From assembly GCA_964523795.1 (NCBI GenBank), contig CAZGAO010000001.1, positions 1-64,000 on the forward strand: 64,000 nucleotides of DNA, read 5' to 3'. The notes under the pieces are model-generated. The model did no database searches. It saw nothing but the letters and a program-made list of their open reading frames with translations, and had not been told where the DNA came from. Both the position numbers and the translations under genes were made by a program. Shown piece after piece: positions 43,767 through 51,811 of this stretch. Each line of letters begins with the position of its first letter. Position 1 is the first letter of the stretch. Source of the DNA: SABY01 sp964523795 (GTDB lineage Bacteria; Bacteroidota; Bacteroidia; Bacteroidales; 4484-276).

Positions 43767-44144
43767 ATGGATTACAATTGGACTATATTAATAAATGAAA
43801 GTGATTACAAAAAGGCATTAAATAGGCTGGATGAAATCTTTGAAGCTGAACCCGATTCACCCGAAGATAAAGAAGCCGAACTTTTGGTTTTGCTTATCGA
43901 AAAATACGAAGAAGAAAATTACCCCATTCCTGATCCTGATCCTGTGGAAGCCATAAAATTTATTATGGAACAAAAAAGTCTTAGGCAAAAAGACTTAATA
44001 GGTATTATCGGTGATAAAGCAACCGTATCGAAAGTACTGAAAAGGAAAAGAAAACTTACCCTGGAGATGATACGAAAATTGAATGCCAGCTATAAAATAC
44101 CTGTGGATCCCTTGATCAGGGATTATCAGCTTGCGGTAGATTAA
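43767..44144 (+). CDS. higA: HigA antitoxin, XRE family
   Basis: 125 residues. The N-terminal half (SDYKKALNRLDEIFEAEPDS and EDKEAELLVLLIEKYEEENY) is the usual HigA lead, and the C-terminal HTH has KSLRQKDLIGIIGDKATVSK. It binds the toxin and its own promoter. It lies 32 bp after the broken higB and ends 8 bp before the nadA stop on the other strand. Confidence 0.9.
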   Translation: MDYNWTILINESDYKKALNRLDEIFEAEPDSPEDKEAELLVLLIEKYEEENYPIPDPDPVEAIKFIMEQKSLRQKDLIGIIGDKATVSKVLKRKRKLTLEMIRKLNASYKIPVDPLIRDYQLAVD

Positions 44145-44152
44145 TAAGGTAT

Positions 44153-45130
44153 TTAAATCAAACCCTCGCGCCGCGAAATTTCCAGCATCCGGTCGATGGG
44201 TTTGCGCCCCTCACGAATCACTTCATCGGGCAAAATAATTTCGGGCGTTTCATTTTTCAAACAATCGTATAACTTCTGCATGGTATTCATTTTCATGTAG
44301 GGGCAATCGTTGCACGAACAGGTTTCGTCGGTGGGTACAACCATGAATTCTTTATTTGGCGAATCTTTTTGCATCTGATGCAAAATACCGGTTTCGGAAG
44401 CTACAATAAATTTCTTAGCCTCAGCTTTTTGTGTAAACTTTAGCATGGCCGTAGTTGAACCCACAAAGTCAGCTAACTCCAGCACCACAGCCTTACACTC
44501 AGGATGAGCAACCAACTTAGCTTCCGGATTTTCAAACTTCATTTTTATGATAGCTTCCACCGATAAAATATCGTGTACTTCGCAGGTGCCATCCCAAAGC
44601 ACCATATCGCGCCCGGTAACGCTGTTGATGTAGCCACCCAGATTTTTATCGGGAGCAAAGATTATTTTCTGATCCTCAGCAAAAGATTCCACAATTTTAA
44701 CTGCATTGCCCGAAGTGCAAATTACATCCGACATGGTTTTAATAGCCGCCGAACAATTGATGTACGATATTACGATATGATCGGGATACTTTGCCTTGAA
44801 TTTTTTGAAATCCTGCGGCGGGCAGCTATCAGCCAACGAACATCCGGCCTCCAAATCGGGCAACACAACTCTTGTTTTCGGATTGAGTATCTTTGCTGTT
44901 TCGGCCATAAAATGCACGCCGGCAAAAACAATAATTTCAGCATCAGTTTCCACAGCTTTTTGAGCCAGTCCCAGGCTATCGCCAATGTAATCGGCAATAT
45001 CCTGAATCTCCGGAATCTGATAATAATGCGCAAGTAAAACAGCATTCTTTTGTTTTTTGAGTTTAATAATTTCTTTTGCAAGGGTAGCGTTTTTATTTGA
45101 ATCGATTTTGATGTTATCAGTTGAAATCAT
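44153..45130 (-). CDS. nadA: quinolinate synthase
   Basis: 325 residues. It condenses iminoaspartate with dihydroxyacetone phosphate to quinolinate in NAD synthesis and carries a 4Fe-4S cluster. The three conserved cysteine sites are in YINCSAAIK, HPECKAVV and CSCNDCPYM. Family blocks AHYYQIPEIQDIADYIGDS and VGSTTAML are intact. nadB and nadC are not nearby. The upstream region (45131-45713) may contain a replication origin. Confidence 0.95.
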   Translation of the reverse strand: MISTDNIKIDSNKNATLAKEIIKLKKQKNAVLLAHYYQIPEIQDIADYIGDSLGLAQKAVETDAEIIVFAGVHFMAETAKILNPKTRVVLPDLEAGCSLADSCPPQDFKKFKAKYPDHIVISYINCSAAIKTMSDVICTSGNAVKIVESFAEDQKIIFAPDKNLGGYINSVTGRDMVLWDGTCEVHDILSVEAIIKMKFENPEAKLVAHPECKAVVLELADFVGSTTAMLKFTQKAEAKKFIVASETGILHQMQKDSPNKEFMVVPTDETCSCNDCPYMKMNTMQKLYDCLKNETPEIILPDEVIREGRKPIDRMLEISRREGLI

Positions 45131-45713
45131 ATTATTATATATTTTAATTAAATAGTAATTAATAGTAATAATTGTCTGTTGAAAGCGTGCAAAAATAGTT
45201 TGTAAAAAACTTGTTTTTATGACTTTTGAAATCTTGTTAACAGTTTTGTTTTATCACATTATTTTTAAAGTTTTGATTTGCTGCAAAAAGGGAAAATATG
45301 CTGTTTGTATTCACATTGTTTTTAACAAAATTAGCCAATAAAAATAAGGTATTTTTGGGATTAAAATTGTTCATTAAGTGCTTAAAGTTTATGAAAAATA
45401 ACCCTTATTTGCCTTCATCATTGTTCACAACCGGTGAATTTGTGAATAAGTACGAAACTTTTAAAATCTTGGCCACAAAAATAAACAGATATTCACAATC
45501 CACTGTTCACAAAACCCTAATCTCTGAAAATCTTGACACTACATATTTAGGTTTTGAAAACGTAATTTTTGGCATCAAGCAATTAGCTTGTTATTTTTGT
45601 GGGTAAACCTTTTCATATTCAGAAAATTAAAGAAGCAATTTTTCAATTATTACAAAAATCAGATTTGTAATTTATCCGTACTTTTGAGCATTAATTTATT
45701 AACAATTGCATAA
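45128..45713. other. AT-rich intergenic region with DnaA-box-like 9-mers, candidate oriC
   Basis: No credible gene in 583 bp between divergent nadA and rpiB. It begins with a run of about 48 bases almost free of G and C (45128-45175). It contains TGTGAATAA (45441-45449, exact TTATNCACA on the minus strand) and near matches TTTATCACA (45250), GTATTCACA (45307), TTGTTCACA (45421), ATATTCACA (45489) and TGTGGGTAA (45598). A 102-codon frame at 45298-45606 has no protein-like features and is rejected. Two parS sites lie 12-14 kb to the left. Confidence 0.45.
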
Positions 45714-46157
45714 ATGACAGCAGCAGAGAGCATTATACCCATTGGCAGTGATCACGGGGGTTTTCAACTAAAAAGGCACATCATCCAGGAGTTTTTGAAA
45801 CAGGGATTTCAGTTTAGAGATTATGGAGCCTTCTCCGAAGAAAGTGTAGATTATCCCGATTTCATCCATCCGGTGGCTCAGGCCATCGATAGTGGCGAAT
45901 ACCCTCGTGGAATTATTATTTGCGGCAGTGGCCAGGGAGCCAATATAACGGCCAATAAATACCCAAAGGTACGCTCGGCACTGGTTTGGGATATCGAGCA
46001 AACCGCGTTGAGCCGCCAGCACAACGATGCCAATATCATTGCTTTGCCAGGCAGGTTTATCGATTTCGATCTGGCACTGGAAATGATAAAGGTGTTTTTT
46101 GCTACCGATTTCGATGGTGGCCGACACAGCATCCGGGTAAATAAAATCCCACGTTAA
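45714..46157 (+). CDS. rpiB: ribose-5-phosphate isomerase B
   Basis: 147 residues, the normal length. Blocks PIGSDHGGFQLKRHI, DYGAFSEESVDYPDF, IICGSGQGANITANKY (active-site Cys and anion hole) and SRQHNDANIIALPGRF are those of RpiB/LacAB. It interconverts ribose-5-phosphate and ribulose-5-phosphate. It lies 20 bp before lutB in the same direction. Confidence 0.95.
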   Translation: MTAAESIIPIGSDHGGFQLKRHIIQEFLKQGFQFRDYGAFSEESVDYPDFIHPVAQAIDSGEYPRGIIICGSGQGANITANKYPKVRSALVWDIEQTALSRQHNDANIIALPGRFIDFDLALEMIKVFFATDFDGGRHSIRVNKIPR

Positions 46158-46177
46158 ATCCAAAATAAAATTTAAAT

Positions 46178-47572
46178 ATGTTGGACATAGCAAAAAAATT
46201 TAGTTCTGATGCTGAGGCGGTGGCTTTTGATACTGTCCATCGCAAAAAGATAAATTTTAATATTGGTAAATATGATATTGCCGTAGAGCAGGGCAAACGG
46301 CAGTTTGAAAAACTGGAGCTTGCCCGCAGGCGTGCAGCGGTGATAAAGCACAAAAGTATCGAAGACCTCGACAAACAACTCAGTATTTTCGAGACGAATT
46401 TTGAGCGCAACGGAGGAAAGGTGATTTGGGCGCAAACAGCCGAAGAGGCCATAAGCGAAATACTGAAAGTGCTCGGCAAGTACGAGATAAAAATGGTGGT
46501 AAAATCCAAATCGATGATTACCGAGGAAATAGAATTGAATGCGGGTTTGGAAAAGGCTGGCATCGAGGCGGTAGAAACTGATTTGGGCGAATACATTGTG
46601 CAACTTGCCGGCGAAAAGCCCTATCATATTGTAACGCCTGCCATGCACAAATCCAAGGAAGATGTTGCTGCTCTTTTTCACGAAAAGTTTGATACACCCA
46701 AAGAGAGTACGCCCGAAGAAATAACCCAGTTTGTACGCGAGAAGTTGCGCATAAAATTCATGGAAGCTGGCGCGGGCTTCAACGGTGCTAACTTTTTGGT
46801 GGCCGACATTGGCGCAGTGGCTTTAAGCGAAAATGAGGGCAATGGTATGATGTCGTTTTCTTTTCCCAAAGTACACGTGGTTGTAGCGGGTATCGAAAAG
46901 GTAATTCCCTCGTATCGCGATTTGGAGCTTTTTTGGCCTCTGCTTGCCTCGCATGGCACCGGGCAGAAAGTAACGGTGTATAATTCGTTGGTTTCCGGAC
47001 CACGGCAAACGGGCGAAATTGATGGTCCTACGGAGATGTATGTGGTGCTGGTGGATAATGGGCGTACCGAGCTTTTAAAAGACAATAAGGTGCGTCGTGC
47101 GCTTTCGTGCATCCGTTGCGGAGCTTGCCTGAATGTTTGCCCGGTATATAAAAATATTGGCGGCTACACCTACAACTCCACCTACAGCGGACCGATTGGT
47201 GCGGTTATCACGCCGCATTTGTTGGGTATGAAGGAATACAAACATCTCAGCTTTGCATCTTCACTGTGCGGAAAATGTACCGAGGTATGTCCGGTTAAAA
47301 TAAATCTGCACGAACTCTTGCTTTACAACCGGCATCTTTCGGTGGTTGCGGGCTATGCCACGGGAACGGAACGAAAGCTGCAACGTTTGGCCAAAAAAGG
47401 TTTATCGCATCGTTGGATGATGGATTTTGGTGGTGGCAAGCTGAAAAATATGGCGATGAAAATGACCATGAAAAAAGCCTGGGGCACACGAAGAACCCTG
47501 CCCGAATTTGCAGCAAAAAATTTCAAGCAACTGTGGGAGGAACGAAGAGGGAGAAAAAGTCCCGAAAATTAG
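46178..47572 (+). CDS. lutB: LutB/LldF-type iron-sulfur protein of L-lactate utilization
   Basis: 464 residues. An LUD domain (about 60-280, with MEAGAGFNGANFLVADIGAV) is followed by two ferredoxin-like cysteine sets: CIRCGACLNVCPVY (from C311) and CGKCTEVCPV (from C364). LutABC oxidises L-lactate; lutA and lutC are not in the window, so the partners would be elsewhere. The last residues (GRKSPEN) and the stop codon are encoded by a dispersed repeat that starts at 47560, suggesting the original C-terminus was replaced. Confidence 0.9.
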   Translation: MLDIAKKFSSDAEAVAFDTVHRKKINFNIGKYDIAVEQGKRQFEKLELARRRAAVIKHKSIEDLDKQLSIFETNFERNGGKVIWAQTAEEAISEILKVLGKYEIKMVVKSKSMITEEIELNAGLEKAGIEAVETDLGEYIVQLAGEKPYHIVTPAMHKSKEDVAALFHEKFDTPKESTPEEITQFVREKLRIKFMEAGAGFNGANFLVADIGAVALSENEGNGMMSFSFPKVHVVVAGIEKVIPSYRDLELFWPLLASHGTGQKVTVYNSLVSGPRQTGEIDGPTEMYVVLVDNGRTELLKDNKVRRALSCIRCGACLNVCPVYKNIGGYTYNSTYSGPIGAVITPHLLGMKEYKHLSFASSLCGKCTEVCPVKINLHELLLYNRHLSVVAGYATGTERKLQRLAKKGLSHRWMMDFGGGKLKNMAMKMTMKKAWGTRRTLPEFAAKNFKQLWEERRGRKSPEN

Positions 47573-47690
47573 AAAATCTATGATTTTCGTAAATTTTCGA
47601 GGATGTTGTAAATCCGGGATTCTTGAATCCCGGACTCGCCCAAAGGGCGGCATTAATAGTTATTTGTTCATCGTTAATCGTACGTAGAGA
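47560..47690 (+). repeat. dispersed palindromic repeat, copy A4
   Basis: TCCCGAAAATTAGAAAATC...GATTTTCGTAAATTTTCGAGGA, then an inserted perfect hairpin TCCGGGATTC-TT-GAATCCCGGA (47613-47634), GCCCAAAGGGC, and the tail GGCATTAATAGTTATTTG with GTTAATCG. It overlaps the lutB 3' end. Confidence 0.7.
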
Positions 47691-47788
47691 CGCACTGCGG
47701 TGTTTCTATTATTACGGAAAACGCACGATCCCAAAAAAGGTATAAAGTGTACTATTATATTTATCTTCGTGAAAATACCACTTTAAAG

Positions 47789-47817
47789 TTGTTTTAAAAT
47801 ATTTTATTCTATATTTG
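47789..47817 (+). promoter_or_regulatory. promoter of the mqsR-like operon
   Basis: TTG (47789-47791), 18-base spacer, TATATTTG (47810-47817); ATG 47837 follows 19 bp later. Confidence 0.6.
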
Positions 47818-47836
47818 CAACGAATTGATTTTACTA

Positions 47837-48187
47837 ATGGCCAACATACACGAAGTAGAAATATTCTTAAAGGAATTCAGGGTAAGGATGGAGATTTTTG
47901 GCATATTGTTTTTTGATGATCGTGGCAAAAATCAACAAACATTGCATGAATTGGAAATTTCACCAATTCAACGCAAAGAAATTATAAAATCTATCAAGGC
48001 AATAGATTATTCAAAAGGTCCTTTAGAGGAGAAGATGCATGGTTTATTGTTTATGTGGGTTTTTGGTAAAAAAGTAAAAAAAAAGGAAGTGTACATAAAA
48101 ATTAGCATGGGTTTAGAAAACAGTAAAGCGGTTTGTATTTCTTTTCATATCGCAGAATACCCTTTGAATTATCCATTTAAAAAATAA
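47837..48187 (+). CDS. MqsR-like mRNA interferase toxin
   Basis: 116 residues from ATG 47837 (a reading 4 codons longer is possible but starts too close to the promoter). The C-terminal half, WVFGKKVKKKEVYIKISMG and CISFHIAE, matches the RelE-fold core of MqsR (WQDVYRP...VYLKI...VSF). The N-terminal half is a helix pair. MqsR cleaves mRNA, in E. coli at GCU. The next gene, 4 bp away, is the antitoxin. Confidence 0.72.
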   Translation: MANIHEVEIFLKEFRVRMEIFGILFFDDRGKNQQTLHELEISPIQRKEIIKSIKAIDYSKGPLEEKMHGLLFMWVFGKKVKKKEVYIKISMGLENSKAVCISFHIAEYPLNYPFKK

Positions 48188-48191
48188 GCAG

Positions 48192-49190
48192 ATGAAAAGT
48201 CCATTTACAGGTAAAGAAATGAGCATCGTAAAAGAATGGAGAACAATGCGTTTTCGTAAAGACGAATTTAAGGTCTTATTTCACTCCTATAAATGCGAGG
48301 ATACAGGCGAACAATTTGAGGATGATACATTTGCTCAGCTCAATTATAATCAGTTGGTAAATCAATACCGGGTAAAATACAATATCCCTTTCCCAGGGCA
48401 AATTATTACAATGCGAAAAAAATACAAATTTTCAGCAGTAAAAATGTCTGAAATATTAGGATTTGGCACTAATGTTTATCGTCAATATGAAGGAGGAGAA
48501 GTACCCAATCAATCCAATGCTAAGCTGATACAAGTGGCAGAAGATCCGAATGAATTTAAAAAACTTGTTGATTATTGCACAACGCTTAACCAAAAGATTA
48601 TTGAAAAAGCAAACAGAACAATTAATAACTTACTGGAAGAACAGAAAAAACACAAATTTGAAAAACAATTAGAACACTATTTTTTTGGTTCCTGCTTGCC
48701 CAGCACTTTAACTGGTTTTAAAAAACCTGATTTCAATAAATTTTCTGAAATGATTTTATTTTTCATCGAAAAACTTGAACCCTGGAAAACTAAATTGAAT
48801 AAACTATTATTCTATGCTGATTTTATAAGCTACAAACAAACAGGTTTTTCGATGAGTGGTGTGCAGTATCGGGCTATTGCAATGGGCCCGGTGCCAAATA
48901 ATTTTAATAGTATTTTTGAATATTTGGTCAATAAAGGTGAATTAGATATTTGTTATACTAATTTTTTGGATGGGGGAACAGGAGAACAATTTAAGCCTAA
49001 TGCTAGTAAGGCATTTGATGCAACTGTGTTTAATGATATTGAATTAGAAATATTAAACATCGTTTCCGAAAGATTCCGAAAAGCATCCACATCTGAAATA
49101 ATTGAAATCAGTCACAAAGAAAAAGCCTGGACAGAAAATATTGATGAAAGAAAATTGATTGATTACAATTATAGCTTTGAACTAATTTAA
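48192..49190 (+). CDS. antitoxin: MqsA-like N-terminus and XRE fused to a Panacea (DUF4065) domain
   Basis: 332 residues. Residues 1-65 look like the MqsA zinc finger but the cysteines are mostly lost: SPFTG replaces C-x2-C and CEDTGE keeps only one of the second pair. An XRE-type HTH follows (about 70-115: ITMRKKYKFSAVKMSEILGF). The C-terminal half (about 165-330) is a Panacea/SocA domain with KLNKLLFYADFISYKQTGFS and YRAIAMGPVPNNF. Panacea is a known antitoxin domain that pairs with many toxins. Here it follows an MqsR-like toxin by 4 bp. It is the likely toxin neutraliser and operon repressor. Confidence 0.78.
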   Translation: MKSPFTGKEMSIVKEWRTMRFRKDEFKVLFHSYKCEDTGEQFEDDTFAQLNYNQLVNQYRVKYNIPFPGQIITMRKKYKFSAVKMSEILGFGTNVYRQYEGGEVPNQSNAKLIQVAEDPNEFKKLVDYCTTLNQKIIEKANRTINNLLEEQKKHKFEKQLEHYFFGSCLPSTLTGFKKPDFNKFSEMILFFIEKLEPWKTKLNKLLFYADFISYKQTGFSMSGVQYRAIAMGPVPNNFNSIFEYLVNKGELDICYTNFLDGGTGEQFKPNASKAFDATVFNDIELEILNIVSERFRKASTSEIIEISHKEKAWTENIDERKLIDYNYSFELI

Positions 49191-49238
49191 AAAAGCTGGA
49201 TTTACTGGTTTTTAACCAAACAAAGACACCAATCAGTT

Positions 49239-49646
49239 TTGAAACATCTGTATCAACACGAAATAAAAATTTTGCTGGCACTCGAAAAAGCGATTGCCCG
49301 CGAGGAGGAATTTTTTGATTTCCTGCTTCGCAATGGGCCAGCCGAACTTGCAGCATTGGTAAACGCCATCCATGGAAATACCCATGCCATCGACTGGCTG
49401 ATAAATAACGGCTACCGTCATTATGCCGCCTTCGATGCTGCTTCGGCCAAGGATGACCGTGCCTTGAACTGGCTCAAAAATCACGACCTGGACTTTTATG
49501 TCCGCCTGGCTATGGCCTGCCGGGGCGATGAAGATGCCATCGCCCGGTTCAATCGCGAAGGACTAACCATCTTTGTGCGCATCGCTCGCGAAATCAATAA
49601 ATTTGTGGATGGCCAGGTTTTCGATTATCATCGGGTTCCGTTTTAG
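49239..49646 (+). CDS. helical protein of unknown function
   Basis: 135 residues starting at TTG 49239; no ATG is available near the start, so the true start is uncertain. The sequence is all-helical with internal repeats of about 33 residues (FLLRNGPAELAALVNAI / WLINNGYRHYAAFDA / WLKNHDLDFYVRLAMA). It has no signal peptide, membrane segment or known motif. The next gene, 57 bp downstream, is an aldo/keto reductase in the same direction. Confidence 0.6.
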   Translation: MKHLYQHEIKILLALEKAIAREEEFFDFLLRNGPAELAALVNAIHGNTHAIDWLINNGYRHYAAFDAASAKDDRALNWLKNHDLDFYVRLAMACRGDEDAIARFNREGLTIFVRIAREINKFVDGQVFDYHRVPF

Positions 49647-49703
49647 TTTTACAAATTTGACACTTAATAAATTAGCTTAAAATTCATCATTAAAATTTTC
49701 TTT

Positions 49704-50609
49704 ATGCAACGCATCAAAATATCAAAAGAAGATCCTGAATTTTCACGTATTGCCCTTGGTTTTTGGCGATTGAACGACTGGAAAATGAGTAAGGCTGAAT
49801 TGTTGGCCTTTATCGAAAAATCCCTCGAAATGGGTTTCACCACCTTCGACCATGCCGACATTTATGGGTCTTATACCTGCGAAGCAATGTTTGGGGAGGC
49901 ACTAAAGCAAAGACCCACGCTACGCCATAAAATGGAAATCGTTAGCAAATGCGGCATCAGGGTTATCTCCAACAATCGCCCCGAAAACAACTTTCACAGC
50001 TATGACACTTCGCGCGAACATATCATCCGATCCGCAGAAAACTCCCTGAAAAATCTCCATACCGATCACCTCGATGTCTTGCTTATCCATCGTCCCGACC
50101 CGCTGATGGATGCCAATGAAGTGGCAGAAGCCTTCAGGCATTTGCGAATATCGGGCAAGGTGAGCCATTTTGGGGTTTCTAACTTCACACCTTTTCAGTT
50201 CGACTTGCTGCAATCGCGGCTGGACTTTCCGCTGGTAACTAATCAGGTTGAAATTTCGCTTTTGCAGATGGAAACTTTGAATGATGGTATTTTGGATCAA
50301 TGTCAGCAACGACGCATCAGCCCTATGGCCTGGTCGCCCTTTGGCGGTGGCAGGATTTTTACCGGAATCTCAGAACAAGAGGAGCGGTTAAGAAATGAAC
50401 TTCAAAAAATTGGCGAGCAGCTGGGTGGTGCAGCCATCGACCAGGTGGCTCTGGCCTGGCTGCTGAAACATCCTTCAAGAATTATCCCCGTACTCGGCAC
50501 CGGAAACTTAAATAGAATTCGGGGAGCAGCCGGAGCTTTGGGTTTGGAATTAAGCCGCGACCATTGGTTCAGGCTTTGGACGGCAAGTGCGGGGCAGGAG
50601 ATTCCTTAA
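49704..50609 (+). CDS. aldo/keto reductase
   Basis: 301 residues. The catalytic tetrad of the family is D49, Y54 (FDHADIYG), K82 (VSKCG) and H129 (LLIHRPD). The pattern resembles the E. coli YdhF group. It reduces carbonyl compounds with NAD(P)H; the substrate cannot be told. No clear operon partner. Confidence 0.9.
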   Translation: MQRIKISKEDPEFSRIALGFWRLNDWKMSKAELLAFIEKSLEMGFTTFDHADIYGSYTCEAMFGEALKQRPTLRHKMEIVSKCGIRVISNNRPENNFHSYDTSREHIIRSAENSLKNLHTDHLDVLLIHRPDPLMDANEVAEAFRHLRISGKVSHFGVSNFTPFQFDLLQSRLDFPLVTNQVEISLLQMETLNDGILDQCQQRRISPMAWSPFGGGRIFTGISEQEERLRNELQKIGEQLGGAAIDQVALAWLLKHPSRIIPVLGTGNLNRIRGAAGALGLELSRDHWFRLWTASAGQEIP

Positions 50610-50695
50610 AGAAAGCGGAAGCAGTTGGAGCTAATCCTGCAATTTCCAGCGGGAGTTCCACAGATGTATGACAATCTTAATAAACTATCTTCTTA

Positions 50696-50724
50696 TTGAA
50701 TAAGTAATAAATGTATTACCTTTG
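50696..50724 (+). promoter_or_regulatory. promoter of hicAB, possibly giving leaderless mRNA
   Basis: TTG (50696-50698), 18-base spacer, TACCTTTG (50717-50724). The hicA start codon is only 5 bases further, so transcription would begin at or next to the ATG. Confidence 0.6.
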
Positions 50725-50729
50725 CCTGA

Positions 50730-50927
50730 ATGAAAAGTAGCGAATTATTAAGGATAATGAAAAAGGATGGATGGTACGAAATAAGGCAAAAGGGTAGTCA
50801 TATCCTAATGAAGCATCCGACAAAGGCGAATATAATTCCGGTTCCATACCATTCATCTAAGGAAATGAAGAAAGGAACATTACAAGCTATTTTGAAGCTC
50901 GCTGAAATTGAAACTAATAAAAGATAG
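50730..50927 (+). CDS. hicA: HicA family toxin
   Basis: 65 residues. The dsRBD-like HicA fold is shown by SSELLRIMKKDGWYEIRQKG then SHILMKHP with catalytic H24, and by PVPYHSSKEMKKGTLQAILK. It cleaves mRNA independently of the ribosome. It is followed 5 bp later by hicB. Confidence 0.94.
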   Translation: MKSSELLRIMKKDGWYEIRQKGSHILMKHPTKANIIPVPYHSSKEMKKGTLQAILKLAEIETNKR

Positions 50928-50932
50928 ACATT

Positions 50933-51337
50933 ATGAAAACAAATATTGAAAAGCCCATCATCAAACTTACAATTATTAAAGAAGATTTGGGCTATACTGC
51001 TTTGGGCCAATGGAAAGAAAGGAGCCTGGTAACTTGTGGCGATAGTTGGGGAGAACTTCAAAGCATGATCGTTGAAATGCTCAATCTGGTTTTTGAAGAT
51101 TTGGGATTTACCTATACTATTGATGAAATAAAATTTGAATATGATCTTGCAAGTTTTTTTGATTTTTACAAAGTTATCAATGCCAAAGCCTTGTCCGAAC
51201 GTATTGGGATGAATCAAAGCTTGTTGGCTCAATACATCAAAGGGATTAAAAAACCATCTCCAGCCCAAACTAAACGTATCTTAAGTGGAGTACAGCAAAT
51301 TGGAAGGGAGCTTACTGAAGCACAGTTCCTGGTTTGA
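50933..51337 (+). CDS. hicB: HicB family antitoxin
   Basis: 134 residues. The N-terminal partial RNase-H-like domain (KLTIIKEDLGYTALGQ, SLVTCGDSWGELQSMIVEML in part) is followed by an HTH (ALSERIGMNQSLLAQYIKGI). It neutralises HicA and represses the operon. The next small gene starts 20 bp after its stop. Confidence 0.9.
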   Translation: MKTNIEKPIIKLTIIKEDLGYTALGQWKERSLVTCGDSWGELQSMIVEMLNLVFEDLGFTYTIDEIKFEYDLASFFDFYKVINAKALSERIGMNQSLLAQYIKGIKKPSPAQTKRILSGVQQIGRELTEAQFLV

Positions 51338-51357
51338 AGTTTTTAAAATTATTAATT

Positions 51358-51570
51358 ATGACAACAATAATCTTAAATAAGAGTAAAGATTTTTCTAAAA
51401 CTTACTTTGATACTCCACAGGAACTATTTACCTTTTTAAGAGATCAGCTTTCCCCTGTCCCCGTTTTTTTGCTTGATGATGAAGAAATTCCGGAATTAAT
51501 TCTTGATTCCATCAATAAGGCAGAAGCAGAGGGGGATGATGGTATAATAGATTTTCGTATCAAAGGCTAA
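51358..51570 (+). CDS. small acidic protein after hicAB
   Basis: 70 residues from ATG 51358. Acidic (LLDDEEIPELILDSINKAEA), with no known motif. It lies in the same direction as hicAB and may be a third gene of that operon. Its start in the frame could also be 51334, overlapping hicB. Confidence 0.5.
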   Translation: MTTIILNKSKDFSKTYFDTPQELFTFLRDQLSPVPVFLLDDEEIPELILDSINKAEAEGDDGIIDFRIKG

Positions 51571-51795
51571 TTTAAAGCGACAGAGTTGCGTAATCTGCTG
51601 CCCAAAGGGCGAGCATGCTCGATTTACAATCGGCATTTGTAGCTATAAATTAGCATGAATCCACCAAAGGTGCAGAGCACCGAAACAGCCGTTATAAAAA
51701 AAGCCAAAGCCAATTTAAAATTACGGTGCTCCGCACCTTACCTTTCTACCGGGCAACATCTTTACTACAAAGATTGCCGGTGCTCCGCACCTCAT
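51571..51795. repeat. GGTGC/GCACC dispersed repeat cluster, copy B4
   Basis: AAGCGACAGAGTTGCGTAAT, GCCCAAAGGGCGAGC, AGGTGCAGAGCACCGAAAC, ACGGTGCTCCGCACCTT, ATCTTTACTACAAAGAT and CCGGTGCTCCGCACCT follow one another. A 66-codon frame that runs through it is repeat-derived and not a gene. Confidence 0.65.
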
Positions 51796-51811
51796 TTAAT
51801 AACAAGTACTG

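Noticed and set aside
45298..45606. 102-codon frame between nadA and rpiB
   Set aside because: AT-driven composition, no motif, lies across the DnaA-box-like cluster and a region where divergent genes leave a regulatory gap.
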